A model generated the notes under the pieces. That model was given only the letters and a program-made list of their open reading frames with translations. It was not told where the DNA came from and made no database searches. This document shows, piece after piece, positions 52,583 to 62,691 of a DNA stretch of 64,000 bases. A program made the position numbers and the translations under genes. Location: NCBI GenBank assembly GCA_020723325.1, contig DYJD01000031.1, forward strand, positions 1-64,000, given 5' to 3'. This DNA is from Desulfosudis oleivorans. Its GTDB lineage: Bacteria; Desulfobacterota; Desulfobacteria; Desulfobacterales; SURF-7. How positions within the stretch are numbered: the stretch's first letter is position 1; every line of letters starts with the position of its first letter.

Positions 52583-53260
52583 ATGGCGTTTGAAACCAAG
52601 GAACAGGTTCTGGAAAAAATATTAAGCCAGGAAAAACCCCATTGTCCGTACTGCAAAGAAGAAATGCAGCTTTGGGAGGTCCCGGATATCGCCATGGGGG
52701 ACGGGCTTGGTTGGGGGACGCCCTATCTGTATATCTGCTTTAATGAGGCCTGTTCATTATACAACCAAGGCTGGGAAAACGTGCGCCAAAACTGGGCTCA
52801 CAAAGCCTCTTACCGTTGCATGTGCTATCCCGGCACCGACCAGTTTGAATGCATTCCGGTATTCAGCCCGGAGGGTGGCAAAGGCCAGGTGATCGACGAT
52901 AAGGTCCTGGCCGCCCAGGAAGAACTCAAGGAGGCCATCAAGAGAGGGTTTTCCATCCTCGCGGATTTGTATGTATCCAAGGACTGGCTGGAGATCCTGA
53001 GACTGTTGATGGATGCAACCGAGCCCACCCGGGTGCGCTTAAAAGCCGCTGAAATGATCGGTGACCTGGGGGAGCTGGAGGCCATCGAGCCCTTGAAGAA
53101 CCTGCGGGTCGGTAATCAGCGCTTGCAGGAACAGATGGAAACAGCCGTCCAGAAAATTCATGAACGCTATTTTACCCGTGAATGCCCCTTCTGCGCGGAA
53201 ATCATCAAGAGACGCGCCAGCATCTGCAAACATTGCGGCAAGGAAGTGGCCGGGGAGTAA
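52583..53260 (+). CDS. Zinc-ribbon protein with HEAT-like repeat
   Basis: A 225-residue protein with an N-terminal CPYCKEEMQLWEV finger and a partner ICFNEACSLY, then a helical middle (ADLYVSKDWLEILRLLMDATEPTRVRLKAAEMIGDLGELEAIEPLKNL) that fits a HEAT-like repeat, and a C-terminal zinc ribbon CPFCAEIIKRRASICKHCGKEV. Two metal sites at the ends suggest an adaptor. No specific function is known. Start at ATG 52583 (GGAGCAG upstream). It converges on gpmI. Confidence 0.75.
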   Translation: MAFETKEQVLEKILSQEKPHCPYCKEEMQLWEVPDIAMGDGLGWGTPYLYICFNEACSLYNQGWENVRQNWAHKASYRCMCYPGTDQFECIPVFSPEGGKGQVIDDKVLAAQEELKEAIKRGFSILADLYVSKDWLEILRLLMDATEPTRVRLKAAEMIGDLGELEAIEPLKNLRVGNQRLQEQMETAVQKIHERYFTRECPFCAEIIKRRASICKHCGKEVAGE

Positions 53261-53275
53261 AATAACAAAGATTTT

Positions 53276-54820
53276 TTACTCCCGGAGCAACGAAGTCCCG
53301 GTCATCTTCTCCGGCTGGGGAATTCCCAGCAACTGAAGGATGGTTGGGGCGATATCGCCCAGGACCCCGGTTTTCAGCCGGGCGTTCTTGCGGGTATCAT
53401 CCACCAGGATCAGGGGCACCGGATTCAAGGTATGGGCCGTATGGGGGTGGCCCTTTTCGTCGATCATTTTTTCGGCATTGCCGTGGTCGGCGGTGATTAA
53501 AAGTTTGCCCCCGCGGCTCAAGATCTCGCCGACAATTGCTTTTACGCATTCATCCACAGTCCGGACAGCCTGGATGGCGGCGGACAGGACGCCGGTATGT
53601 CCTACCATATCCATATTGGCAAAATTCAAGACAATAAAATCGTATTTTCCAGAACGGATGCGGGCAATGGTTTCCTGGGCCACGGCCGGCGCGCTCATCT
53701 CCGGCTTCAGGTCATAGGTGGCCACTTCCCGTGGAGAGGGAATCAGGCAACGATCTTCATTGGCAAAGGGCTTTTCTTCCCCGCCGTTGAAAAAATAGGT
53801 AACATGGGCGTATTTTTCCGTTTCCGCAATGCGTAATTGCGTGAGTCCCTGCCTGCTGATGACTTCCCCGAGGATATCCGCGAGGACCAGGGGCGGAAAA
53901 GCCATGGGTAAAGGAAAATGTTCGTCATAGAGGGTCAAGCAAACGAATTCGGCTATTAGCGGCCGGGACTCCCGTTGAAAAAAGGTAAAGTCGGAGGCAG
54001 TAAAAGTCCGGGTGATTTGCCTGGCCCGGTCAGCGCGGAAATTAAAAAAGATAATGCCATCGCCGTCCCTGACAGAGGCCAGGGGTTGCTGGTTGCCTCC
54101 GGTCAGCACAATGGGCTTGATAAACTCGTCGGTTTCGCCCCGGCTGTAAGCCTGGCGCATGGCCTGCACCGGGTCTTGCTCCGCAAGGCCTTCGGCCTGG
54201 GTGTACAGGCGGTAGGCTTTTTCCGTTCGGTCCCAGCGGGTATCCCGGTCCATGGCGTAGTAGCGGCCGCAAAGGGTGGCGATGGCGCCGATTTTATTTT
54301 TATGGATGTAAGCCTGAAGTTGTTCAATATAGGTGACACCGCTGTCCGGGGGGGTGTCGCGGCCGTCCAGGATGGCGTGAACAAATATATTTTTCAGCCC
54401 GTGACGGCCAGCCAAATCCAGCAAGGCCATGAGATGGGTCAACTGGCTGTGGACTCCGCCGTCGGAAACCAGGCCCATCAAGTGCAAGGCTTTTCCGCTG
54501 TTTTTCACCTTGTCGATTACGGCACTCAGGGCCTGGTTTTCAAAAAAGGAGCCGTCCTGGATGCTGCGGTCAATGCGCAGAAGATCCTGGTAGACAATTC
54601 GGCCGGCGCCGATGTTGAGATGGCCCACTTCGGAATTCCCCATGATGCCTTTGGGCAGGCCGACAGCCTCGCCGCAACAGACCAGTTCAGTTGTGGGATA
54701 GGTGCGTTTCAATTCATTTAAATAACAGGTGGGGGCAGCCGCCACGGCATTGCCGTGTTCCTGGGGGTTGATTCCCCAGCCGTCTAAAATCATCAGCATG
54801 CATGGTGAACGATGGGACAT
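53276..54820 (-). CDS. gpmI: 2,3-bisphosphoglycerate-independent phosphoglycerate mutase
   Basis: A 514-residue Mn-dependent mutase interconverting 3- and 2-phosphoglycerate. [11 protein letters not shown] and the phosphorylated serine of [15 protein letters not shown] (Ser63) are in the first part. The middle phosphotransferase domain has [12 protein letters not shown], and [25 protein letters not shown] supplies metal ligands near the end. The start MSHRSPC follows GGAG; the longer upstream frame overlaps rsfS. It is the last gene of the rplU operon. Confidence 0.96.
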   Translation of the reverse strand: MSHRSPCMLMILDGWGINPQEHGNAVAAAPTCYLNELKRTYPTTELVCCGEAVGLPKGIMGNSEVGHLNIGAGRIVYQDLLRIDRSIQDGSFFENQALSAVIDKVKNSGKALHLMGLVSDGGVHSQLTHLMALLDLAGRHGLKNIFVHAILDGRDTPPDSGVTYIEQLQAYIHKNKIGAIATLCGRYYAMDRDTRWDRTEKAYRLYTQAEGLAEQDPVQAMRQAYSRGETDEFIKPIVLTGGNQQPLASVRDGDGIIFFNFRADRARQITRTFTASDFTFFQRESRPLIAEFVCLTLYDEHFPLPMAFPPLVLADILGEVISRQGLTQLRIAETEKYAHVTYFFNGGEEKPFANEDRCLIPSPREVATYDLKPEMSAPAVAQETIARIRSGKYDFIVLNFANMDMVGHTGVLSAAIQAVRTVDECVKAIVGEILSRGGKLLITADHGNAEKMIDEKGHPHTAHTLNPVPLILVDDTRKNARLKTGVLGDIAPTILQLLGIPQPEKMTGTSLLRE

Positions 54821-54830
54821 GGGCTCTCCA

Positions 54831-55220
54831 TTATTGAGGGGTTGTGGTGGCCGGGAGAAATTCACGGATATCAATACGTTTGGCATCGGTCCAGAGGCCT
54901 TCCAGGTCGTAGAAACTGCGCACTGGTTCATAAAAAACATGCAGGATGATGTGCCCGTAATCCAGTAAAATCCAATGCCCGTCCTTCATGCCTTCCACGC
55001 TTAAAGGTTTGATGCCTGCTTTTTTCAATTCCCGCCGGATGTGTTCGCCGATGGCGGTCACCTGCCGGTTGGAGCGGCCGTGACAGATGATGAAGCTATC
55101 GGCTATGGAAGTGAGGCCTTGCACGTTGAGGGCCACCACATCGAGAGCTTTGCGTCCCAAAGCGGCCCGGATAAACGGTGCAATGCCCGGATCAGCCGGC
55201 GCTGTTTTTTGATTTGTCAT
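54831..55220 (-). CDS. rsfS: Ribosomal silencing factor RsfS
   Basis: A 129-residue protein that binds L14 on the 50S subunit and blocks subunit joining in starvation. [42 protein letters not shown] and the [33 protein letters not shown] stretch are typical. The ATG at 55220 overlaps the nadD stop (ATGA). A long upstream extension of the frame is only the shadow of nadD. The pair nadD-rsfS is common in bacteria. Confidence 0.95.
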   Translation of the reverse strand: MTNQKTAPADPGIAPFIRAALGRKALDVVALNVQGLTSIADSFIICHGRSNRQVTAIGEHIRRELKKAGIKPLSVEGMKDGHWILLDYGHIILHVFYEPVRSFYDLEGLWTDAKRIDIREFLPATTTPQ

Positions 55221-55879
55221 GAATACAGTCCTTTTTGGTGGATATAATCCGCAACCGCTTCCGGCACCAATGACCGGATGGAGCGGCCGGTTTTGACATG
55301 CTCCCGAATCATTGTGGCTGAAACGGCCATGGGGGTGACGGCCGCCAGGTAGATGGGCCGGTTGCGCGGATGAACATAGCAATTTTGATCTTGGGCATAA
55401 ACATATTCCTTGGAAAGCCTTTCCAGCAGGTAGGTTTCAAAGGCGATCCTTTCCGGCCGGCCTTGTGTGCGACAGCCGGGGCGGGTCATCACAATGAAGG
55501 GCAGCAAGGCCAGCAGCTCCTGATAGTACATCCAGGTCTCGATTTCGAGAAAGGCATCCAGTCCGAGCACCAGAAAAAGCAAGGCTTCCCCGGGCAAGCA
55601 GACGCGGAAATGCTGGAAGGTGTCGATGGTATAAGACGGGCCCAAACGCTTGAGCTCCACGTCTGAAACCTCGTAGCCGTCCATCTGGGCAAAGGCCAAC
55701 CGCGCCATGGCCAGCCGGTCTTCCGCCCCGGCCACGTCCGAAATTTTTTTATGGGGCGGCAGGGCTGCGGGGATGATGTACAGCCGCTCCAGATGAAAAG
55801 CGGATTTGATCTCACCGGCCACCTGGACATGACCGCGATGAATGGGATTAAAGGTACCACCGAACAAGCCGATGCGCAT
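55217..55879 (-). CDS. nadD: Nicotinate-nucleotide adenylyltransferase
   Basis: A 220-residue enzyme making deamido-NAD from nicotinate mononucleotide and ATP. LFGGTFNPIHRGHVQVAGEI carries the GTFNPxHxGH nucleotidyl-transfer motif, PPHKK the second, and SATMIREHVKTGRSIRSLVPEAVADYI the C-terminal ISxTxxR-like region. It ends with the overlap into rsfS and lies 66 nt after proA. Confidence 0.94.
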   Translation of the reverse strand: MRIGLFGGTFNPIHRGHVQVAGEIKSAFHLERLYIIPAALPPHKKISDVAGAEDRLAMARLAFAQMDGYEVSDVELKRLGPSYTIDTFQHFRVCLPGEALLFLVLGLDAFLEIETWMYYQELLALLPFIVMTRPGCRTQGRPERIAFETYLLERLSKEYVYAQDQNCYVHPRNRPIYLAAVTPMAVSATMIREHVKTGRSIRSLVPEAVADYIHQKGLYS

Positions 55880-55945
55880 ACAAGAACCTTTGCAAAAGTA
55901 GCGGGCTGGACAATCTCAGCTTTTACTATCCTGGGCGTCCCCTTT

Positions 55946-57202
55946 TTACTGTCGAACCTGGCCGTCGCCGTAAACCACAAATTTGGTGGTGGTTAATTCG
56001 TCGACCCCCATGGGGCCGAAAGCATGTAGCTTGGTAGTGCTGATGCCGATTTCAGCCCCCAGGCCGAGCTGGCCGCCGTCATTGAAACGGGTGGAGGCGT
56101 TGACCAGCACCACTGAGGAGTTGACCTGGCGCACAAAACTGCGGGCACGCTCATAATCCGCGGTGACAATGGTCTCGGTATGATCCGAGCCGTAGGCGGC
56201 AATGTGCTCCATGGCGGCGTCCATGTTATCCACGACTTTCACCGCCAGAATCAGGTCTAGATATTCTTCCGGCCAATCCGCTTCCGTGGCCGGTTCGGCC
56301 TTGGGAATCAAGCGGCAGGATTCCGGACAGCCCCGGAAGCGTACGCCGGCCGCGCCCAAGCGCGCCGCCATGCGGGGCAGAAAGGCTGCGGCCATGGATC
56401 GATGCACCAGTAAAGTTTCCATGGCATTGCATACACCCGGCCGCTGCACCTTGGCGTTGAAACAAATTTCTTCGGCCATGGCCAGATCGGCGCTTGCATC
56501 CACATACACATGGCAGACCCCTTTATAATGTTTCAGCACCGGAATTTTGGAGTTTTCAACCACAAAACGGATCAAACTTTCACCGCCCCTGGGAATGATC
56601 AGATCAATGCACTCATCCTGTTTCAATAGAACCGTTACGGCGTTGCGATCGGTGATCGGGATTACCTGAACCGCCTCAGTGGGCAGACCGGCGTTGGTGA
56701 GGGCGCCGGCAACAATGGCGGCAAGGGCTTGATTGGAATGAATCGCTTCCGAGCCGCCCCGCAGGATGGTGGCGTTGCCGGCTTTCAGGCAGAGGGCGGC
56801 GGCATCGATGGTTACATTGGGGCGCGATTCATAAATGATGCCGATTACACCCAGGGGAATGCGCATGCGCGCCACTTGCAGGCCGTTGGGCCGCATCCAT
56901 GTACTGGTCACGGCACCCACCGGATCATGCAGTTGGGCCACTTCCGTCAAGCCCGTGATCATGGACCGGATGGTGCTGTCCGTCACCTTCAGGCGATCCA
57001 CCATGGCCGCGGAAAGTCCTTTGGCTTTGGCGTTTTCCACATCCTTTAGATTTTCAGATTGAATGAACTTTGCACTTTGCTCCAAGCCTTGGGCGATCTG
57101 CAGCAAAACCGCATTCTTTTTAGCCGTCGGGCAGGCAGCCATTTTTTTAGCCGCGGCTTTAGCGGCTTTGGCCATGGCAATGATGGTGGCTTCAGTGGAC
57201 AT
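55946..57202 (-). CDS. proA: Gamma-glutamyl phosphate reductase
   Basis: A 418-residue enzyme, second step of proline synthesis: glutamyl-5-phosphate plus NADPH to glutamate semialdehyde. [37 protein letters not shown] is typical, and the catalytic cysteine is in [43 protein letters not shown] marks the C-terminal part. The ATG at 57202 follows AGGAGACA; the ATG 8 codons earlier is less supported. It follows proB closely. Confidence 0.96.
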   Translation of the reverse strand: MSTEATIIAMAKAAKAAAKKMAACPTAKKNAVLLQIAQGLEQSAKFIQSENLKDVENAKAKGLSAAMVDRLKVTDSTIRSMITGLTEVAQLHDPVGAVTSTWMRPNGLQVARMRIPLGVIGIIYESRPNVTIDAAALCLKAGNATILRGGSEAIHSNQALAAIVAGALTNAGLPTEAVQVIPITDRNAVTVLLKQDECIDLIIPRGGESLIRFVVENSKIPVLKHYKGVCHVYVDASADLAMAEEICFNAKVQRPGVCNAMETLLVHRSMAAAFLPRMAARLGAAGVRFRGCPESCRLIPKAEPATEADWPEEYLDLILAVKVVDNMDAAMEHIAAYGSDHTETIVTADYERARSFVRQVNSSVVLVNASTRFNDGGQLGLGAEIGISTTKLHAFGPMGVDELTTTKFVVYGDGQVRQ

Positions 57203-57234
57203 GGTTGTCTCCTTATTTTCAGGCAATGCCGGCC

Positions 57235-58365
57235 TTAACCGGTCAGGGCCAGGTTGTCACGGTGGATGACCTCGTCATAGGCCTTATATCCCAGCCTGCT
57301 CTCAATTTCGCTGGATTTCAAACCCTTTATTTTTTTGATGTCAGCGGCGCTGTAATTCACCAGGCCGATGCCGAGTTTGGTTTCATTGGAATCCAAAAAT
57401 TCCACACAGGCGCCGACACTGAAGTCGCCGCGCACATCCGTGATCCCGATGGGCAAAAGGCTCTTGCCGTTGTTGACGATGGCCAGCGCGGCGCCGGCAT
57501 CGATGAGGAGCTTGCCTTGGGGTTTCAGGGTGAAAGCGATCCAGCCCTTGCGGCTGGGTAATTTGTTTTTTTCGGGAACGAAAAAAGTTCCCAGGGGCTC
57601 TCCGCTGAACAGGGCGCCCAGGATATTTTCCTTTTCGCCTTTGGCGATGACCATGGGAATACCGGCCTTGGTCACCTTTTTGGCAGCGCGGATTTTGCTG
57701 AGCATGCCGCCGGTGCCCAGGGTCCCGGGAATATCGCTGGCCAAGCGCTCGACCCCGCGGCTGATGGTGTCCACCAGCGGGATGAGCTCGGCGTCGCTAT
57801 TGGTCCGCGGGTCTTTGTTGTACAGCCCTTCGATGTCGGTCAGGTTGATCAGAATGTCCGCGCCCATGAGCAGGGTAATCATGGCCGCCAGATTATCATT
57901 GTCCCCGAATTTCAGCTCTTCGATGGCCACCGTGTCGTTTTCATTGATGATGGGCACGACCTTCCAGGACAAAAGGGTGCGGATGGTGTTGCGGGCGTTC
58001 AAATAGCGTTTGCGATCACACAGGTCATCCCGGGTGAGCAGCACCTGGGCCACTTGTTTTTGAAACGCACCAAAGGCGATTTCATATTCCAGCATCAGGC
58101 CGGCCTGACCCACGGCCGCCACGGCCTGGCGTTTGGGAATCTCCTTGGGTTTTTTGGCCAGGCCGATTTTTTTCATGCCCGAGGCAATGGCGCCTGAGGA
58201 AACGAGTACCACTTCACGGCCGCTGTCCATCAGGGCGCAGATTTGACGGCTGATGGATTGTATGGCCTGAATGTTCAGGCCGGTCTTGGCGGTCAGCACA
58301 CTGCTGCCGACCTTGATTACCACTCTTTTGGCGCGTTTAAAATGCTTGGTGCGGTTGCTCTGCAT
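57235..58365 (-). CDS. proB: Glutamate 5-kinase
   Basis: A 376-residue kinase, first and feedback-controlled step of proline synthesis. The amino-acid-kinase domain has [53 protein letters not shown] and [14 protein letters not shown]; the C-terminal PUA domain starts around residue 280 ([26 protein letters not shown]). The gene overlaps the end of obgE by 29 nt and precedes proA by 33 nt. Confidence 0.96.
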   Translation of the reverse strand: MQSNRTKHFKRAKRVVIKVGSSVLTAKTGLNIQAIQSISRQICALMDSGREVVLVSSGAIASGMKKIGLAKKPKEIPKRQAVAAVGQAGLMLEYEIAFGAFQKQVAQVLLTRDDLCDRKRYLNARNTIRTLLSWKVVPIINENDTVAIEELKFGDNDNLAAMITLLMGADILINLTDIEGLYNKDPRTNSDAELIPLVDTISRGVERLASDIPGTLGTGGMLSKIRAAKKVTKAGIPMVIAKGEKENILGALFSGEPLGTFFVPEKNKLPSRKGWIAFTLKPQGKLLIDAGAALAIVNNGKSLLPIGITDVRGDFSVGACVEFLDSNETKLGIGLVNYSAADIKKIKGLKSSEIESRLGYKAYDEVIHRDNLALTG

Positions 58366-59359
58366 GGTTTTGGTTGATCAGTCGGGTTAGGTGCCGCATC
58401 AATTCCGGGAGTCCCTGGCCGGTTGCGGCGGATATTGTAAAAACAGTTGTACCGGGCAAGGCGGCTTGAAAGGCCGCAGCCTTTTCTTGGGCTTCCGGAA
58501 TATCCAGTTTGTTCAGGACCAAAATTTGCTGTTTCTCCGAGAGGCTCGGACTGTATTGAGCCAATTCGTGGTTGATCGTACGGTATTGATACAAAACATC
58601 GGAAAAATCAAGGGCCGCGGCGTCGATCAGATGGAGCAGAAAGCGGGTGCGCTCGATATGGCGCAGAAACTGAATGCCCAGGCCCACGCCGGAATGGGCG
58701 CCTTCGATCAGGCCCGGAATGTCTGCCACGGCAAAGGGTTCGCCCCACTCGGGTTTGATCATGCCGATGGTGGGGGTCAGGGTGGTGAAGGGATAGTCGC
58801 CGATCTTGGGCCGGGCAGAGGAAACATGGCTGATCAGGGTGGATTTGCCGGCGTTGGGAAAACCGATGATGCCGATTTCGGCGATTAATTTCAGTTCCAG
58901 TCGAAGCTGGAAGGTCTGCCCGGGCTCGCCCGGCTGGGCAAAACGCGGGGCGCGATTGGTGGAGGTGGCGAAGCGTTTGTTGCCCTGGCCCCCCCGGCCG
59001 CCCTTGGCTACAATGAACGTCTCCCCTGGTTCGATGAAGTCGTGGATGATGGTTCCGCTTTCCGCGTCCATGACCACTGTGCCGGGTGGAACTTCGATGG
59101 TCAGGTGCGCGCCGTTTTTACCGGAACGTTGCTGCCCCTGACCATACCCGCCTCGTTGGGCCTTGAAATGTCTTTGATTTCGGAAGTGATAAAGGGTGCG
59201 CTTCTGGGAAGATGCTAGTAGGATGACATCTCCGCCGCGGCCGCCGTCACCACCGTCGGGTCCGCCGCGGGGGATGTATTTTTCACGGCGGAAACTGACG
59301 CATCCCCTGCCCCCGTCGCCGGACTGAACGGTAATGATGGCTTCATCAATGAATTTCAC
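58337..59359 (-). CDS. obgE: Obg GTPase (ObgE/CgtA)
   Basis: A 340-residue GTPase for 50S ribosome assembly and stress response. The glycine-rich Obg fold comes first ([33 protein letters not shown]), then the G domain with [10 protein letters not shown] (G1), DIPGLIEGA (G3) and LNKLD (G4). There is no C-terminal OCT domain of the long type. The start is GTG and overlaps the rpmA stop by 4 nt (GTGA). The rplU-rpmA-obgE order is standard. Confidence 0.96.
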   Translation of the reverse strand: MKFIDEAIITVQSGDGGRGCVSFRREKYIPRGGPDGGDGGRGGDVILLASSQKRTLYHFRNQRHFKAQRGGYGQGQQRSGKNGAHLTIEVPPGTVVMDAESGTIIHDFIEPGETFIVAKGGRGGQGNKRFATSTNRAPRFAQPGEPGQTFQLRLELKLIAEIGIIGFPNAGKSTLISHVSSARPKIGDYPFTTLTPTIGMIKPEWGEPFAVADIPGLIEGAHSGVGLGIQFLRHIERTRFLLHLIDAAALDFSDVLYQYRTINHELAQYSPSLSEKQQILVLNKLDIPEAQEKAAAFQAALPGTTVFTISAATGQGLPELMRHLTRLINQNHAEQPHQAF

Positions 59360-59610
59360 GCGGCATAAACACTGACTTTTTTCCGATCGCGACCCGAGCG
59401 TTCATAGGTCACGATACCATCGATTTTGGCAAACAGGGTAAAATCCTTACCCAAACCCACATTGCTGCCTGGATGGATTTTGGTGCCGAGCTGGCGCACC
59501 AGAATATTGCCTGCTTTAACAATTTGACCGGCATAGCGCTTGACGCCGCGGCGTTGGCCCTGGCTGTCACGCCCGTTGCGCGAACTACCGGCTGCTTTCT
59601 TATGTGCCAT
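59356..59610 (-). CDS. rpmA: 50S ribosomal protein L27
   Basis: An 84-residue basic protein: [31 protein letters not shown] at the start and [21 protein letters not shown] at the end. It sits near the peptidyl-transferase centre. It has no N-terminal extension to be cut off, as in Gram-negatives. It lies 38 nt after rplU and is coupled to obgE. Confidence 0.97.
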   Translation of the reverse strand: MAHKKAAGSSRNGRDSQGQRRGVKRYAGQIVKAGNILVRQLGTKIHPGSNVGLGKDFTLFAKIDGIVTYERSGRDRKKVSVYAA

Positions 59611-59648
59611 GGTAACAACTCCTTCGTGTTTTGTTCCGGTCCTGCCTG

Positions 59649-59960
59649 CTAGGCCTGGATGTTGTCGATCCGGACCGCTGTGAATTGCTGACGGTGACCC
59701 TTTTTGCGACGATAACGTTTGCGCCGCTTATACGTGAAAACCAGCACTTTTTTGGCCTGGCCCTGGTCGATGATGTGCCCACTCACGGAAGCTTCGGCAA
59801 GTTTCGGCTGACCGATTTTGATGGTCTCGCCGTCAGCAAACAGCAGGACATTGTCAAAGGTCACTGTGCTGCCGATATCCCCTGCCAATTTTTCAACCCT
59901 GAGGAGCTGCCCCTCTTCAACCCTATATTGTTTTCCGCCCGTAGCGATAACGGCATACAT
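59649..59960 (-). CDS. rplU: 50S ribosomal protein L21
   Basis: A 103-residue protein, [18 protein letters not shown] at the start, [24 protein letters not shown] in the basic second half, typical of L21 along its full length. It is the first gene of the long operon down to gpmI, behind the promoter at 60026-60053. A GGAGGG site precedes the ATG. Confidence 0.97.
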   Translation of the reverse strand: MYAVIATGGKQYRVEEGQLLRVEKLAGDIGSTVTFDNVLLFADGETIKIGQPKLAEASVSGHIIDQGQAKKVLVFTYKRRKRYRRKKGHRQQFTAVRIDNIQA

Positions 59961-60025
59961 GGTTGGATTCCCTCCTTCATTTTTCCAAGCATCTTTTATT
60001 CTGATGCGTAATTTTAAAACGCTTC

Positions 60026-60053
60026 ATTCTAATCGGTTTTCAGGGCTTGTCAA
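60026..60053 (-). promoter_or_regulatory. Sigma70-type promoter of the rplU operon
   Basis: On the minus strand, TTGACA (60053-60048), a 16-nt spacer and TAGAAT (60031-60026) precede the rplU start by about 65 bases. The -35 box is perfect and the -10 is one base from TATAAT. No terminator hairpin is obvious between fdhD (upstream on the same strand is free) and this site. Confidence 0.75.
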
Positions 60054-60089
60054 GCAAAATTTTTAGGAAGATTTTTGGTTTGAAAACAG

Positions 60090-60887
60090 TCAGTCCAACC
60101 GCTCGCGGCCGCAAAAGACAATCAACCCAGCGCTTTTATTGTGGCAGGCAAGGGTCAGGTTCAGGCTTTGGGCCAGGTCCACGGCCAGGGCTGTGGGCCG
60201 GGAAAGGGCCAGGATAACCGGAATGCCCGCCCGCGCCGCTTTTTGAACCAGTTCGTAGGAAATGCGGGAAGACAGGGTCAGCAGAAAGGCCCGGGCCAGC
60301 TTGTGCTCTAAAAACAGTTTGCCGATGACCTTGTCCAGGGCATTGTGGCGCCCCACATCTTCAGCTCCGGCCAGCAAGGCCCCGGCCTCGTCATATATTA
60401 CAGCGCCATGGGCGGCACGGCTGGCGTCCCGTAAGGGCTGATGGTCTTCAATGGCCAGCAAAAGAGAAAGGGCTTTTTGAATTTTCATGCGGCGCTGGTC
60501 ATTCCGGATGGGAGTAACAGCTTGGCCGATATCCTTGATCAATTCCTTGCCGCAGATTCCGCAACTGGTTTGGCTGATATAGCCGCGCCTTTCCATGATC
60601 TCCGGAATGCGCCGGCGGCTTTCGGCAGTCAAGGTTACGGTGACGACATTGGTGTCTTCCCCATCGCAAAAGGCGATGTCTTGGATATCCGCGGGGGTGT
60701 CCACTATACCTTCGGTCAAACAAAAACCGGCCACATGGGGGATCTCCTCCCCCGGCGTGCGCATGACCACCGCATAGGGCTTGCCCTGGATGCGGATGGA
60801 GAGCGGTTCCTCCGCAATCAGATCAACAGCCGAGGTTTGATCGGAAGTACCGGACCAGCTTATGGCATCGGTTTGAATAATATTCAA
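60090..60887 (-). CDS. fdhD: Formate dehydrogenase accessory sulfurtransferase FdhD
   Basis: A 265-residue protein that carries sulfur from the cysteine desulfurase to the molybdenum/tungsten cofactor of formate dehydrogenase. The N-terminal part has LSIRIQGKPYAVVMRTPGEEIPHVAGFCLTEGIV, the persulfide loop TSCGICGKEL with two cysteines near residue 116, then EDVGRHNALDKVIGKLFLE and SSRISYELVQKAARAGIPV. It implies that this organism makes a formate dehydrogenase, encoded elsewhere. It stands alone between rplU and nhaA, all on the minus strand. Confidence 0.94.
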   Translation of the reverse strand: MNIIQTDAISWSGTSDQTSAVDLIAEEPLSIRIQGKPYAVVMRTPGEEIPHVAGFCLTEGIVDTPADIQDIAFCDGEDTNVVTVTLTAESRRRIPEIMERRGYISQTSCGICGKELIKDIGQAVTPIRNDQRRMKIQKALSLLLAIEDHQPLRDASRAAHGAVIYDEAGALLAGAEDVGRHNALDKVIGKLFLEHKLARAFLLTLSSRISYELVQKAARAGIPVILALSRPTALAVDLAQSLNLTLACHNKSAGLIVFCGRERLD

Positions 60888-61004
60888 TTTTAACTATGTC
60901 CTATCCCCGAAAAAAATCACATGTGATTCCCTTGTTATCGATTCCGCGCCCCTGCGATCCTAATCGTTTTCTTGTGCCAAGTCCACACTTATCCATTTTC
61001 GTGC

Positions 61005-62399
61005 CTATTCCATGGCGCGCGCTGTCGATATCCTGCGCAGCCAGAGATAACCGACGACCCCCGCCGAAAACGACGCGAGCAGAATTCCGGTTTTGGCCAT
61101 TTCCAGAAGAGCGACATCATTCCCGAAGGAAAGCTCGGCAATAAAAATCGACATGGTAAAGCCGATCCCCCCCAGAATACCCACACCCACAATGTGTTTC
61201 CAATGGACCCCGTTGGGCAGCACCGCCAGGCGCGATTTCAAGGCCAGGAAGGTGAACAGGCTGATTCCGACAGGTTTGCCCGCCAACAGGCCCAACATCA
61301 CCGCGAGGGTGACAGGATGGGTTATGGATTCCCGCAACTCGGCCAAGCCCAGAGGAATGCCGGTGTTGACCACGGCAAAGGCCGGGATTACGAGAATTGC
61401 CACCGGAAAATGGAGGGCCTCCTGCATACGCTGTACCGGGGATTCCGCTAGGAATATGTTGCCTTTCATGGCATGCAGAATGGCTTGTTGCCCGCTGTTG
61501 CCGAGAATGTTTTTATCCGGTGCATGAAGTTCCTTGAACCGTGGCAAAAATTCCTTAATCCGGCCGATAAACAGGTCCTGATCGTAATGGGCCCGGGCCG
61601 GAATGCAAAAGGCAGTCAGAATGCCGGCAATGGTGGCATGAATCCCGGAATGCAAAATCATCATCCACAGCAACAGGCCGATGATCAAATAGGGCAGACC
61701 ACGCCTGACCCCTGTTAGATTCATGAAAAGCAACAGGCAAAAGCAAACGCCGGCCATGCCCATTGCGGACATATTTAGGGTTTTGGTATAAAAAACAGCG
61801 ATGACAATGACGGCGCCGATATCGTCCACAATGGCCAGCGAGACCAGAAAAATCATCAGCCCTTCGGGAATGCGCTTGCCGAGCAAGACCAAGGCCGCCA
61901 CACAAAAAGCAATGTCCGTGGCCATGGGGATGCCCCATCCCCGCGCAAAATGACCGGATGAGATGACCAGCCAGTAGAAAAAAGCCGGGACGAGCATCCC
62001 CCCGTAGGCGGCGATCACCGGTAACGCCGCCTTGCGGATGTCCGCCAGTTCACCCACCAGGATCTCGCGTTTGATCTCAAGGCCCACCACAAAGAAAAAA
62101 AAGGCCATCAGACCGTCATTGACCATGTGCAACAAGGTTGAATGCAAGGTCCAGGTCCCGACCTGCAGGGTAACGGGAAAATGAATGATTTTTTTATAAA
62201 CCCCGTGAAAAGGTGAATTCATGAAAATCAAGGCCGTGAGCGCGGCAATGACCAGGAGAATGCCGCTGGCGGTTTGCTTGTGGACAAATTCCTGAAAGGG
62301 TGACAGTAATTTTTTCAGGTGGGCTTCCCATGGATAATAATACAGGCCCTGGTCAATGGCGGACTCGGTTTTGCCGGAATAGTCGTCATGAGACATCAT
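61005..62399 (-). CDS. nhaA: Na+/H+ antiporter NhaA
   Basis: A 464-residue antiporter with about 12 membrane helices. FVVGLEIKREILVGEL, GWGIPMATDIAFCVAALVLLG and LAIVDDIGAVIVIAVFY carry the conserved aspartates of the transport site (DIA and VDDIGAV). GGIGFTMSIFIAELSF is the late conserved helix. The N-terminus is longer than in E. coli, with a polar tail before ASGILLVIAALTALIF. The start at 62399 or 62396 is equally possible (GGGAGAG upstream). It exchanges Na+ for H+ for pH and salt control. Confidence 0.95.
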   Translation of the reverse strand: MMSHDDYSGKTESAIDQGLYYYPWEAHLKKLLSPFQEFVHKQTASGILLVIAALTALIFMNSPFHGVYKKIIHFPVTLQVGTWTLHSTLLHMVNDGLMAFFFFVVGLEIKREILVGELADIRKAALPVIAAYGGMLVPAFFYWLVISSGHFARGWGIPMATDIAFCVAALVLLGKRIPEGLMIFLVSLAIVDDIGAVIVIAVFYTKTLNMSAMGMAGVCFCLLLFMNLTGVRRGLPYLIIGLLLWMMILHSGIHATIAGILTAFCIPARAHYDQDLFIGRIKEFLPRFKELHAPDKNILGNSGQQAILHAMKGNIFLAESPVQRMQEALHFPVAILVIPAFAVVNTGIPLGLAELRESITHPVTLAVMLGLLAGKPVGISLFTFLALKSRLAVLPNGVHWKHIVGVGILGGIGFTMSIFIAELSFGNDVALLEMAKTGILLASFSAGVVGYLWLRRISTARAME

Positions 62400-62527
62400 C
62401 TCTCTCCCGCTTATTTATGCAAATGGATTTCAAGTCGGCCTTGATCATCGCGGCTGGAAGCCGCTCCCCGGCCAAGGAGGGATGGCCGAAATGATGACCA
62501 AGACCGACAAATCAGGAAGGGGATGGC

Positions 62528-62567
62528 AAAAAAAAGACCGCCATCCGACTTCCGTCGAATGGCGGCC
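62528..62567 (-). terminator. Rho-independent terminator of the antiporter gene
   Basis: On the minus strand, CCGCCATTCGAC-GGAA-GTCGGATGGCGG (one mismatch) is followed at once by a run of eight T. It lies about 125 bases past the stop of the CPA2-type gene, which it should end. Confidence 0.85.
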
Positions 62568-62691
62568 CGACCATTCTGATCAACCTTCGGAGTTAATCGT
62601 CTCCGAACCCATGTAAAACACTATTGTTTCAATTTGGTCTCACCATATAAATCTTCGGCTTGAAAATCAACCCACAACTTGCGGCAGCCGA